Shown here piece after piece: positions 51,192-59,685 of a stretch of 64,000 bases of DNA. Position 1 is the stretch's first letter; each line of letters opens with the position of its first letter. A program made the position numbers and the translations under genes. The DNA is from Candidatus Edwardsbacteria bacterium RifOxyA12_full_54_48. Its GTDB lineage: Bacteria; Edwardsbacteria; AC1; EtOH8. The notes under the pieces are model-generated. The model was not told where the DNA came from. It did not search any database and saw only the letters and a list, made by a program, of their open reading frames with translations. Where the stretch lies: contig MFFN01000003.1 of NCBI GenBank assembly GCA_001777915.1, positions 174,144 through 238,143 of the forward strand, written 5' to 3'.

Positions 51192-52610
51192 TCAACAATC
51201 GTAATACAGCTCGAATTCGAAGGGATGGGGCCGCAGGTTGAGGGCCGCCACCTCTTTGGATTTCAGGCCGATCCAGGTCTCGATCAGATCCTTGGTGAAT
51301 ACCCCGCCCTCCAGCAGGAACTTGTGGTCCTTTTCCAGGGACTCCAGGGCGTCGGATAGCGAGGTGGGCAGGGTGGGGATCTTCTCCAGCTCGGCCTTGG
51401 GTAGGCTGAAAAGATCCTTGTTCAGCGGCTGTCCGGGATCGATCTTGTGTTTGACCCCGTCCAGTCCGGCCATCAGCATGGCGGCGAAGGCCAGGTAGGG
51501 GTTGCAGGTGGCGTCCGGCGGGCGGAACTCGTAACGCATGGTCTTGGGATCTGTCAGGTAGCCGGGGATGCGCACCGCCGCGGTGCGGTTGCCCACCGAA
51601 TAGCTGGCCCGGACGGGAGCTTCGTATCCCGGAACCAAACGGCGGTAGGAATTGGTGGAGGGGTTGGTGAAGGCCAGCAAAGCCGGGGCATGTTTTAAAA
51701 GCCCGCCCAGATAATGCATCGCCAACTGGGACATGTGGGCCAGGCCGTCTTTTTTATAAAATAACGAGTGTCCGTCCTTGGCCAGGTACTGGTGGACATG
51801 CATCCCGTTGCCGGGCTCCCCCACCATCGGCTTGGGCATGAAGGTGGCCGTCAGCCCCGCCTTGAAGGCCGCATTATGAACCAAGTATTTCACCAGCATG
51901 CTGCGGTCGGCCATCTTGGTCAGGGTGTCGAACATCACCTCTATCTCCAGCTGGCCGGCCCCGCCCACCTCATGATGGTGGTATTTGACCGGCACCCCGC
52001 ATTTTTCCATGGTCAGGCACAGGGCTGAACGAAAGTCAAACGAGGAGTCGTGGGGAGGTGCGGCGTGATATCCGCCCTTGTGGGGCAGCTTGTATCCCAG
52101 GTTGGGATCCTCATCCCGTCCGGTGTTCCAGTCGGCCTCCCGGGAGTCGACCTGGTAGAAGCTGTTCTGGGGAAGATTGGCGTAACGCACCGAATCGAAC
52201 AGGTAGAACTCGAACTCCGGCCCCCAGTAGCTTTCGGGCGCGGCGCCGGAGGATTTCAGGTATTTCTCGGCCTTCTCGGCCACATACCGGGGGTTGCGTT
52301 CGAACTTCTGCCCGGTGGCCACGTCTATCACATCGCCGATGAAGGTCATGGTCGGCAGTTCGGTGAAGGGATCCATGAATCCGGTCTCGGCAATGGGGAT
52401 CACTATCATGTCCCCGGCCTTGACCTGGGTGAATCCGGCCACGCTGGAACCGTCAAAGCCGATGCCCTTGCCCCTTTCGAAAAGGGATGGGTTAAGCTGG
52501 TGGGCCGGAACCGTTATCTGGTGCCACTTCCCCAGCAGATCTACGAACTTTACCGAAACGAACGCCACCTTGTTCTTTTTGGCGAACTCCAATACCTGTT
52601 TCATGTTCAT
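51192..52610 (-). CDS. glnA: Glutamine synthetase, type I
   Basis: 472 residues. It assimilates ammonia into glutamine. GSI signatures: FDGSSVAGF near the N-terminus, KPMVGEPGNGMHVHQ (ATP site), and NRTAAVRIPGY plus EFRPPDATCNPYLAFAAM toward the C-terminus. The position of the adenylylated tyrosine of E. coli (NLYDLPPE) reads KDLFSLPKA, with Phe401, so adenylylation control by GlnE is not possible at that site. Lies 44 bases after thiL, probably cotranscribed. Confidence 0.96.
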   Translation of the reverse strand: MNMKQVLEFAKKNKVAFVSVKFVDLLGKWHQITVPAHQLNPSLFERGKGIGFDGSSVAGFTQVKAGDMIVIPIAETGFMDPFTELPTMTFIGDVIDVATGQKFERNPRYVAEKAEKYLKSSGAAPESYWGPEFEFYLFDSVRYANLPQNSFYQVDSREADWNTGRDEDPNLGYKLPHKGGYHAAPPHDSSFDFRSALCLTMEKCGVPVKYHHHEVGGAGQLEIEVMFDTLTKMADRSMLVKYLVHNAAFKAGLTATFMPKPMVGEPGNGMHVHQYLAKDGHSLFYKKDGLAHMSQLAMHYLGGLLKHAPALLAFTNPSTNSYRRLVPGYEAPVRASYSVGNRTAAVRIPGYLTDPKTMRYEFRPPDATCNPYLAFAAMLMAGLDGVKHKIDPGQPLNKDLFSLPKAELEKIPTLPTSLSDALESLEKDHKFLLEGGVFTKDLIETWIGLKSKEVAALNLRPHPFEFELYYDC

Positions 52611-52654
52611 GGCCTGTTCTCCAGTTTATTGATTACAAATTTAAATCGGTAATT

Positions 52655-53647
52655 CTAAAAATGTTTATATCCCTTATCGGGGATCTTGACGTTCTTGAGG
52701 TCGGATCCTATCATTCTTACTCCGTTACCTTTGACGACCTGGCCGATGATGGAGCAGGTCGTTCCGGCCCGGCTTAAAATGATCCTGGCCTCTACCGCCT
52801 GCCTGGCCGGCAGGGTGAAGAGCAGTTCGTATTCCTCCCCGCCGTACAGACAATGTTCCAGGGGGTCTTTTTTGAGAATATTGGCCGCAGTGACGGCCTC
52901 CTCGGCCACCGGCAGGGCCCCCTGGTCTATGATCATGCCCACCCGGCTCTCCCGGGCGATATGATGCAGTTCCGAGGCCAGCCCGTCGGAGATGTCTATC
53001 ATGCCGTGCAGTTTGAACTTTGATGCCAGCAGCCGGGCTTCTTTGACCCTGGGTTCGGGCCACAGATGCTTCTGAAATATTTTTGATTTTTGATTTTTAA
53101 TCTTTGATTTTAATATCTCCAGCCCCGCCTGGGACGACCCCAGAGTTCCAGTGACCAGGATCGCGTCTCCGGCTTTGGCCCCGGAGCGGAGCCCGATATT
53201 ATTTTTCCGGGCTTCGCCGTAAACCGCTATGGTCAATGACAGTTCCCGGCCGGCCACAGTATCCCCGCCGCATACCGCCACCCCGTGTTTTTTCGCCAGC
53301 CTACCCATTCCGGCGTATACCTTTGCGATATCTTTACATCCCAGGCCCCGGGGGATGGTGATTGACACCACCGCCAATACCGGCCGGCCGCCCATGGCCG
53401 CTATGTCGGAAAGATTGGCCGCCAGGGCCTTGTGGCCCAAGGCCTCAAATGGTGTATAGGCCAGATCGAAATGTATTTTATCCACCAGGGTGTCGATGGT
53501 CAAAAGGCCGGACCTGGTTTTATCGACGGCAAATACCGCGGCATCATCCCCAATTCCGACAATCAGGCCTTTGTTGGCGGTTTGATATCGCCTTTTTATG
53601 ATATCGATCAGCCCGAACTCGCTGATCCCGGCCTTTTGGTCTTTCAT
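52655..53647 (-). CDS. thiL: Thiamine-monophosphate kinase ThiL
   Basis: 330 residues. Starts GISEFGLIDIIKRR. VGIGDDAAVF is the metal/nucleotide motif, and GHKALAANLSDIAAMGGRP and DISDGLASELHHIA are typical. It phosphorylates thiamine monophosphate to the diphosphate, the cofactor of PorB in this window. Residues 178-192 (ILKSKIKNQKSKIFQ) are encoded by an in-frame short-period repeat. No TPP riboswitch seen upstream. Confidence 0.93.
   Translation of the reverse strand: MKDQKAGISEFGLIDIIKRRYQTANKGLIVGIGDDAAVFAVDKTRSGLLTIDTLVDKIHFDLAYTPFEALGHKALAANLSDIAAMGGRPVLAVVSITIPRGLGCKDIAKVYAGMGRLAKKHGVAVCGGDTVAGRELSLTIAVYGEARKNNIGLRSGAKAGDAILVTGTLGSSQAGLEILKSKIKNQKSKIFQKHLWPEPRVKEARLLASKFKLHGMIDISDGLASELHHIARESRVGMIIDQGALPVAEEAVTAANILKKDPLEHCLYGGEEYELLFTLPARQAVEARIILSRAGTTCSIIGQVVKGNGVRMIGSDLKNVKIPDKGYKHF
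53081..53117. repeat. In-frame heptamer repeat inside thiL
   Basis: Minus strand: AAAATCAAAGATTAAAAATC then AAAAATCAAAAAT, units of 7 bases based on AAAAATC. It encodes KSKIKNQKSKIF. Same words as at 22240-22276. The tract is AT-rich in an otherwise GC-rich gene, consistent with insertion. Confidence 0.85.
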
Positions 53648-54441
53648 TTTTTCACCAGCCGCTCATAATATTCTGGACGACGGTCTTTGAACAGGTCATT
53701 CTCCGGGGTGATCCTTTTATTGCCTGCCTCTGCGGTATCTATTTCCACGATGCCCACGCTCTCCTTATCGGCCGGCGCCCGGCTGAGCACCCGGGAATCC
53801 GGCCCGGCGATGATGCTCTGTCCGATGAATTTAAGATCGTTGCCGCCCCGGTTCTCCCGGCCGGTGCGGTTGGCGGTGACGGTGAACACCCGGTTCTCCA
53901 GGGCCCTTACCGGCATGGAGTCGGGACAGTACGGCAACACCAGGTTGGCCGGATGGCAGATCACCTGCGCCCCCTGCAGGGCCAGGATACGGGCTGCCTC
54001 GGGGAAGATCCAGTCGAAGCAGATCATCATTCCGATCTTGACCCGTCCGGCGGCAAAGACCTTGAAGCCGGTATTGCCGGGGGTGAAATATTTTTTCTCG
54101 CTGCCGAACAGATGGGTCTTGCGGTAGACATCCGTTTTGCCGTTGGGCCTGACCAATACTGCCGAGTTGTATAACCTGCCGCCGTTCTTTTCGGCAAATC
54201 CGGCCACGATATTCATTTTGGTTCGCTGGGATATTTCCCTGAAATGATTGACGGTTTTGCCCTGGGTTGTCTCGGATAAGGCCATGACCTCTTTTTTTGA
54301 GATGAAATTATATCCGGTAGTGCACAATTCAGGCAGGACCAGTAGGTCTGCCTTTCTGCTACCTATCAGTCTTTCAATCAGGGACAGGTTTTTATCCACC
54401 TGGCCGAAAATGGGATTGAATTGTACGAAGCCGATTTTCAT
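53644..54441 (-). CDS. Nitrilase-superfamily carbon-nitrogen hydrolase
   Basis: 265 residues. Catalytic triad visible: Glu in LLVLPELCTTGYN, Lys in YRKTHLFGSEKKYF and Cys in MMICFDWIFPEA. Members hydrolyse amides, nitriles or carbamoyl groups; FDWIFPE suggests an amidase-like branch but the substrate cannot be named. Overlaps thiL by four bases. Confidence 0.9.
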   Translation of the reverse strand: MKIGFVQFNPIFGQVDKNLSLIERLIGSRKADLLVLPELCTTGYNFISKKEVMALSETTQGKTVNHFREISQRTKMNIVAGFAEKNGGRLYNSAVLVRPNGKTDVYRKTHLFGSEKKYFTPGNTGFKVFAAGRVKIGMMICFDWIFPEAARILALQGAQVICHPANLVLPYCPDSMPVRALENRVFTVTANRTGRENRGGNDLKFIGQSIIAGPDSRVLSRAPADKESVGIVEIDTAEAGNKRITPENDLFKDRRPEYYERLVKK

Positions 54442-54453
54442 GGCATCCCCGTT

Positions 54454-54474
54454 GCAAAGGCTCCCAGCCTTTGC
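54454..54474. repeat. Perfect palindrome left of the REP-type transposase
   Basis: Arms GCAAAGGCT and AGCCTTTGC around CCC, 20 bases before the transposase stop codon. It resembles the REP-like boundary of RAYT genes. Confidence 0.75.
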
Positions 54475-54493
54475 CTATGTTCAAAGAAATCAC

Positions 54494-54970
54494 TTACCAT
54501 TGCTTGTCAATCAAATCATCTTTGATAAGATCTTCATAATATTGCCAACTTGAAAACTTATAATCTTCAATATTATCAACCAACCCTGCTTTCAATGGGT
54601 TATTATGAATATATCTTAATTCATTATTTAATTCTTCATGACTGCGTATTAATCTATCATTAAAACCTTTATGCCAAAAGCTACCCTTTTGTTTTAACTC
54701 AATATTTATTATTTGAGCAGTGTAGCTTTTATAATCATGTAAAATTGTATTTATTGCATTATGCCCCTGAGGATATATAATCAAATGGACATGATCTGGC
54801 ATAATGACAAAACCTATAAGTTTAAAATCATGCAGTTTGCGATAAAAAGCCAGATTTTCTATCAAAATAGTCGGAATATTTCCCGTTAACAATATTTTTC
54901 TTCGAGCACTGGACACTATTGTAATAAAATGTGGATGTTCTTTATCCTTAGATATTTCTTTGTTGTTCAT
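54494..54970 (-). CDS. REP-associated tyrosine transposase (IS200-like, RAYT)
   Basis: 158 residues. HUH single-strand transposase fold: FVIMPDHVHLIIYP supplies the His-x-His metal site, and a tyrosine in ILHDYKSYTAQ is the likely nucleophile. The C-terminal ELRYIHNNPLKAGLVDN...YKFSSWQYY is typical of RAYTs. Very AT-rich compared with ychF and the nitrilase gene. It is flanked by two different palindromes and no terminal repeats of a classical IS, as expected for RAYTs, which act on REP sequences. Confidence 0.87.
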   Translation of the reverse strand: MNNKEISKDKEHPHFITIVSSARRKILLTGNIPTILIENLAFYRKLHDFKLIGFVIMPDHVHLIIYPQGHNAINTILHDYKSYTAQIINIELKQKGSFWHKGFNDRLIRSHEELNNELRYIHNNPLKAGLVDNIEDYKFSSWQYYEDLIKDDLIDKQW

Positions 54971-55002
54971 ATTTAAAAAAGTTATAGTGCCTTTATTCGA
55001 CC

Positions 55003-55035
55003 GCTAAACTTGGGCAAGGTGCCCAAGTTTACGGC
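55003..55035. repeat. REP-like palindrome right of the transposase
   Basis: Arms CCGCTAAACTTGGGC and GCCCAAGTTTACGG around AAGGT (with CCG/CGG outer pairing). The left arm shares GCTAAACTT.GGCAA.G with 10803-10820. It is next to the transposase start, in the gap before ychF. Confidence 0.8.
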
Positions 55036-55043
55036 ATCACTTT

Positions 55044-56102
55044 CTACACGTTGAATTTTATATTCAGGATATCCCCGTCCTTGACGATATACTCCTTGCC
55101 CTCCAGCCGGACGTACCCCTTCTCCCTGGCCCCGGCATAGCCGCCGGTCTCGATCAGGTGGTCGTAGCTTACCGCCTCCGCCCGGATGAATCCCCGCTCC
55201 AGGTCGGAGTGGATGGCCCCGGCCGCCTGGGGGGCCTTGGTATGGGCCGGTATGGTCCAGGCCCGGCATTCGTCCTCGCCCACCGTAAAGAAATTTATCT
55301 TGCCCAGCAGACGGAAGGAGGTCCGGATCATCTTGTTCAGGGCCGGCTCCTCTATCTTGAGCTCGCCGAGAAACTCCTTGGCCTCGTCATCGGACATCTG
55401 GGCGATGTCCATCTCGATGGATCCGCATAGCGGCGTGATGGTCTCCCCAGTCTGTTTCTCAAACTCAGCGGCCACCGCGGAAGGACCCGCTCCCTCCGGA
55501 TAATTCAGCACCAGCAGGATCGGCTTTTCGGTCAGCAGCTGAAAACTGCGCAGAGCCTTTGATTCCTCGGAGCTGAGGCCCAGCATCCGGATGGGTTTCT
55601 CCCCTTCCAGGTGGACCCGGCATTTATCCAGCAGGGCCAGTTCCTTCTCCAGTTCCGGTTTTTTTATCTTTCCCAGGTCCTTCTTCACCTTCTCTATCCG
55701 GCGTTCGATCATGGCCATGTCGGAAAGCAGCAGCTCGGTGGCGATGGTGGTATAATCGTCCAACGGATTGGCTTTGCCCTCGGCTCCGTCAAAGCCCCGC
55801 AGGACCAGAATGACCGCCTCCATGCCATGCATCTGGGTCAGGAATTCCGTGCCCAACCCGCCGTGCCCGGAGGCCCCCTTGGACATGCCCCCGATGTCCA
55901 CATAGGTGATGGTGGCCGGGACCTTTTTCTTGGGATTGAACATGGCGGTCAGCTTTTCCAATCGTGGGTCAGGCATTTTGACCACGCCAATGTGCACCTC
56001 GCACCCGGTGGAGTATTCGCCCACCTTGACGCAGGATTTGGTCAGAGCGTTGAAGATGGTGGTCTTGCCCGACTGAGGCAGTCCGATTATTCCTAATTGC
56101 AT
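55044..56102 (-). CDS. ychF: Ribosome-binding ATPase/GTPase YchF (Obg family)
   Basis: 352 residues. P-loop GLPQSGKTTIFNAL at the N-terminus. The base-specificity motif reads NYPE (N-x-x-E) instead of NKxD, which in YchF favours ATP. C-terminal TGS domain (GYVRLEGKEYIVKDGDILNIKFNV). A ribosome-associated translation or stress factor. Its gene is followed by the transposase unit. Confidence 0.94.
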   Translation of the reverse strand: MQLGIIGLPQSGKTTIFNALTKSCVKVGEYSTGCEVHIGVVKMPDPRLEKLTAMFNPKKKVPATITYVDIGGMSKGASGHGGLGTEFLTQMHGMEAVILVLRGFDGAEGKANPLDDYTTIATELLLSDMAMIERRIEKVKKDLGKIKKPELEKELALLDKCRVHLEGEKPIRMLGLSSEESKALRSFQLLTEKPILLVLNYPEGAGPSAVAAEFEKQTGETITPLCGSIEMDIAQMSDDEAKEFLGELKIEEPALNKMIRTSFRLLGKINFFTVGEDECRAWTIPAHTKAPQAAGAIHSDLERGFIRAEAVSYDHLIETGGYAGAREKGYVRLEGKEYIVKDGDILNIKFNV

Positions 56103-56127
56103 TATTCCCCTTAAATAAACTGATCTA

Positions 56128-56892
56128 TTACTTTAACAGCTTCTTAAATATTTTTTTTGTTGCCTCTTTTATCCGGTCATCTTCAAAGATATTCTCTCCG
56201 GTTGTCCTTCGATTCAACACTCTCATACCGTATCTCCCGGTCCAAAGGGTATCCCCCTCACGTCCAAACATAATTCCAACCATCGAGAAGGCCGGAGTGT
56301 TGCCATCCCATTTACCCATTGCAGATATATCATAATTCTCAGAATAGCTGTCCCACTTTGCGATAGAATTGTTTACTTCTGCAGTCGTCATCTGGTAGGA
56401 AATGCAAAGGATAGCATCAGTCGATAAGCTGTCAAACAGGCTCTTAATAAAATCTTTTTTGTTTATTGTTTTCTTAATTGTGGTGATGGGATTCAATTCT
56501 TTCGGAATTTTCATTATTGAAAGCGCAACATCCTTTTTCTCGCTCATATCCAATGAGCTGATTATAGAGTACTTCTTTGAATCATCAAGCTTATGATAAA
56601 CCAAAGCATCGGTTATCAATGCGATGCTGTCAATGAAAGTTTTATCTTTCAAGATCAGGAATCCTTTGGGGTTGAACATCCCGTATCCGGCCAAACGTTG
56701 AAAATCGTAAGAGTTTGCATAGGCATCATTTACTGTTTCGTATATGATATTTTCCGTTGGCATGATAGCCAACGCTTTTACTTTATTGTTTATTTCTTCT
56801 TTTGAAATATAGAATTTTTCTTCAGCCCATACTGTTGATGAGAATGAAATTAATAGAACAAAACCAGCAATAATAAACTTACTTTCTTTCAT
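56128..56892 (-). CDS. Periplasmic protein of unknown function
   Basis: 254 residues. Signal peptide (about residues 1-23, ending TVWAEE). A mixed alpha/beta domain follows, with VKALAIMPTENIIY near its start and DAILCISYQM in the middle; the pattern faintly resembles lipoproteins of curli/outer-membrane assembly type but is not convincing. AT-rich relative to ychF and hppA. GAGG ribosome site present. Confidence 0.6.
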   Translation of the reverse strand: MKESKFIIAGFVLLISFSSTVWAEEKFYISKEEINNKVKALAIMPTENIIYETVNDAYANSYDFQRLAGYGMFNPKGFLILKDKTFIDSIALITDALVYHKLDDSKKYSIISSLDMSEKKDVALSIMKIPKELNPITTIKKTINKKDFIKSLFDSLSTDAILCISYQMTTAEVNNSIAKWDSYSENYDISAMGKWDGNTPAFSMVGIMFGREGDTLWTGRYGMRVLNRRTTGENIFEDDRIKEATKKIFKKLLK

Positions 56893-56909
56893 TTTATTAT
56901 CCTCTTTAA

Positions 56910-57149
56910 TTATTCATCTTCCATGTCGTCGTACAAATGCCGGCCCCGCCAGAAATACAGGACGAACCGGAACAGCCCGTATCCCAGCAGCAGCCCGGTG
57001 ATCATCCAGAACTTTTCCTGCATGGGGTTGAAATCGTAGAAATATCGCATAACCAAAAATGCCAGGCCCAAAAGAATGATGATGGCGCTGGAGGTGATAT
57101 TGAACCACCAGCGGATCCTTCGCCTTTTTTTTTCTACATCGTTTATCAT
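56910..57149 (-). CDS. Small two-helix membrane protein
   Basis: 79 residues from the ATG at 57149. A basic N-terminus (KKRRRIRWWF) and two hydrophobic helices (about 13-32 and 44-64) with a short loop, similar in shape to AtpI/AtpZ-type or DUF-type small membrane proteins. Start uncertain: no ribosome site at 57149, and a GTG at 57188 lies inside repeat sequence. It follows hppA in the same direction. Confidence 0.55.
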   Translation of the reverse strand: MINDVEKKRRRIRWWFNITSSAIIILLGLAFLVMRYFYDFNPMQEKFWMITGLLLGYGLFRFVLYFWRGRHLYDDMEDE

Positions 57150-57169
57150 GGAAAATATCGTTACGTAAT

Positions 57170-57330
57170 TTCTGTCATTTTTTACCACGGAAACACCGAA
57201 ATTTGGGATAATAATTATGAGGAAGATCTCTTTTTGTATTTTCAGTAGTTCCGTGTTTCAGTGGTTGGTTTCTCAGGGGTTTCGTTCTTTTTATTGGCTG
57301 TAATAGAGTTTTCTCGCTACGGCCCTGTTT
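57170..57330. repeat. Short-word repeat region between hppA and the small membrane protein gene
   Basis: About 160 bases with drifting words such as TTTTACCACGGAAACACCGA and GTTCCGTGTTTCAGTGG, inverted relative to each other. No gene is credible here; frames crossing it on either strand are repeat-derived. Confidence 0.45.
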
Positions 57331-57413
57331 GTGGCTCTGTGTGAAATTTTGGGAAACAAGAGAAATCAGGTCGTGGCCCATTTGGGACCACGACCTTTGA
57401 CTGTTCTATCGTG

Positions 57414-59498
57414 TTATCTGGCCAGCGATTTCAGGAACGGCGCTATCACCAGGGCCACCACGCTCATCAGCTTGATCAGGATGTTCAGCGACGGGCCGGC
57501 GGTGTCCTTGAAGGGATCGCCCACCGTGTCGCCCACCACCGCCGCCATATGGGCGCTGGAGCCCTTGCCCCCGTGCTGTCCGCCCTCGATGTGCTTCTTG
57601 GCGTTGTCCCAGGCTCCGCCCGAGTTGGACATGAAGATGGCCAGCAGCACTCCGCTGACCGTCACCCCGGCCAGCAGGCCGCCCAGGGCCTCGATGTTCC
57701 ACAGCCCGAAGATCACCGGAGAGACCACTGCCAGCAGTCCCGGCAGGATCATCCGCTTGATGGCCGCCGCGGTGGAGATGTCCACGCATTTGGCATAATC
57801 GGCTTCGGCCCCCGGCTTTCCTTCCAGCAGGCCGGGTATCTCCTTGAACTGGCGGCGCACCTCGGCCACCATCTCGAAGGCGGCCGCGCCCACCGCCTTT
57901 AGCGCCATGGAGCTGAACAGGAAAGGCAGCATGCCGCCCATGAACAGCCCGGCGATGACCTTGGGCTGGGAGATATCGATCTTGTCGATCCCGACCGCCG
58001 CCTGAAAGGCCGAGAACAGGGCCAGAGCGGTCAGGGCCGCCGAGCCGATGGCAAAGCCCTTGCCTATGGCAGCGGTGGTGTTGCCCACCGCGTCCAGCTT
58101 GTCGGTGCGCTCCCGGACCTCGCCGGGCTGGCAGCTCATCTGGGCGATGCCCCCGGCATTATCGGCTATCGGGCCGTAGGCATCGACCGCCAGCTGAATA
58201 CCGGTGGTGGAAAGCATTCCCACTGCGGCGATGGCGATGCCGTACAGGCCGGCAAACTGGTAGGCGGCCACTATGGCTATGGAGATGCAGGTCATCGGCA
58301 AAGCGGTGGACATCATCCCCAGGGCCAGACCGCCGATGATGGTGGTGGCCGGACCGGTCAAAGCCTGCTTGGCAATATTCCTGGCCGGGCTTCTGGATTC
58401 CGAAGTGTAATATTCGGTCAGCAAGCCGATGGCGATGCCGGACACCAGCCCGACCACCACCGCTCCGAAGATCCCCCCGGCGGTCAGGGTGATCAGGGTG
58501 CCGGTGGGGTTGACGCTGAAATTGACGGCCTCCGGCACCAGCCATTTTATTACCGGATACATCAAAAGGATGGCCAGCCCTCCGGCCCCGAAGGTTCCCA
58601 GATTCAGGGCCTTCTGAGGATCGCCGTTGTCCTTCATTCGGACCACAAAGGTTCCCAGGATGGATACTCCGATGCCCAGGGCGGCCAGCACCAAGGGCAG
58701 CATCACCAAATTGATGCTGTAGAAAACCCCCAGCACCATGGCCCCCACGATGGCCCCCACGTAGGACTCGAAAAGGTCTGCCCCCATGCCGGCCACGTCG
58801 CCCACGTTGTCGCCCACATTGTCGGCGATCACCGCCGGATTGCGGGGGTCGTCCTCCGGGATCCCGGCCTCCACCTTGCCCACCAGATCGGCCCCCACGT
58901 CGGCCGCCTTGGTGTAGATGCCCCCGCCCACCCGGGCGAACAGGGCGATGGACGAGGCGCCCAGCGAAAATCCCGAGATCACCGAAAGCAGCCGGGCCAG
59001 TTGAAATTCGTCGCCGGTGCCGAAACCCAAGACCTTGGTATACAGCAGAAAAAGGATCGTCAAACCGGCCAGGCCCAGGCCCACCACCGACATGCCCATC
59101 ACCGTTCCGCCGGAGAAGGCAACCATCAGTGCTTTGGGCAGCCCGGTCTTGGCGCCCTGGGTGGTGCGGACGTTGGCCTTGGTGGCCACCTTCATTCCGA
59201 AGTAGCCGGCCAATCCGCTGCAGAAGGCGCCCACCACGAAGGACAGCGCCACCAGGATACTGGAGCCCTCCTGCTTCATATTGATCAGCCCCAGAATGAT
59301 GGCCACCACCACCACAAAAATGGCCAGCACCTTGTATTCGCGGTTGAGAAAGGCCATGGCCCCCTCGCGGATATGCCCGGCTATCACTTTCATTTTATCA
59401 TCCCCGGGATCCTGGCGGTTCACCCAGGAAGCCTTGAAAAATGCAAATACCAGGGCGGCCGCCCCGCCCGCCAGTGAAAGGATCAAGAATTTATCCAT
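57414..59498 (-). CDS. hppA: Membrane-bound (ion-pumping) pyrophosphatase
   Basis: 694 residues, about 16 membrane helices. PPi/Mg-binding motifs [29 protein letters not shown] and the late [16 protein letters not shown] are all present. The segment [10 protein letters not shown] has the alanine typical of potassium-dependent enzymes (potassium-independent ones carry lysine). Whether it pumps H+ or Na+ cannot be fixed by eye. It would add to the ion gradient made by the hydrogenase. Own promoter at 59572-59601. Confidence 0.96.
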   Translation of the reverse strand: MDKFLILSLAGGAAALVFAFFKASWVNRQDPGDDKMKVIAGHIREGAMAFLNREYKVLAIFVVVVAIILGLINMKQEGSSILVALSFVVGAFCSGLAGYFGMKVATKANVRTTQGAKTGLPKALMVAFSGGTVMGMSVVGLGLAGLTILFLLYTKVLGFGTGDEFQLARLLSVISGFSLGASSIALFARVGGGIYTKAADVGADLVGKVEAGIPEDDPRNPAVIADNVGDNVGDVAGMGADLFESYVGAIVGAMVLGVFYSINLVMLPLVLAALGIGVSILGTFVVRMKDNGDPQKALNLGTFGAGGLAILLMYPVIKWLVPEAVNFSVNPTGTLITLTAGGIFGAVVVGLVSGIAIGLLTEYYTSESRSPARNIAKQALTGPATTIIGGLALGMMSTALPMTCISIAIVAAYQFAGLYGIAIAAVGMLSTTGIQLAVDAYGPIADNAGGIAQMSCQPGEVRERTDKLDAVGNTTAAIGKGFAIGSAALTALALFSAFQAAVGIDKIDISQPKVIAGLFMGGMLPFLFSSMALKAVGAAAFEMVAEVRRQFKEIPGLLEGKPGAEADYAKCVDISTAAAIKRMILPGLLAVVSPVIFGLWNIEALGGLLAGVTVSGVLLAIFMSNSGGAWDNAKKHIEGGQHGGKGSSAHMAAVVGDTVGDPFKDTAGPSLNILIKLMSVVALVIAPFLKSLAR

Positions 59499-59571
59499 AT
59501 GAAAACACCCTTCGCTGTTGTTAATTGCCGAGCCGTATTATTGCGGCCCCAGTTTAATGATTGGACCTGTT

Positions 59572-59601
59572 ATTTTACCAAAGAACCGGCCCTTTTTTCA
59601 A
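59572..59601 (-). promoter_or_regulatory. Promoter of hppA
   Basis: -35 TTGAAA (59596-59601), 18-base spacer, -10 TAAAAT (59572-59577), 73 bases upstream of the start codon. Confidence 0.65.
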
Positions 59602-59654
59602 TGTTTTTATTGCCTGCCTCCAGGCTTTGACATTCCCAGACCATCTGCGCAATA

Positions 59655-59682
59655 AAACCCGGGTGCCTGGGCACCCGGGTTA
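59655..59682 (-). terminator. Terminator after pyrC
   Basis: Hairpin AACCCGGGTGCC-CAG..GGCACCCGGGTT form, 12-bp arms, followed by TTTATT, directly after the pyrC stop. Confidence 0.88.
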
Positions 59683-59685
59683 CCG

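Noticed and set aside
53600-53700. TPP riboswitch near thiL
   Set aside because: thiL overlaps the nitrilase gene with no leader, and no THI-box-like CUGAGA motif was seen there.
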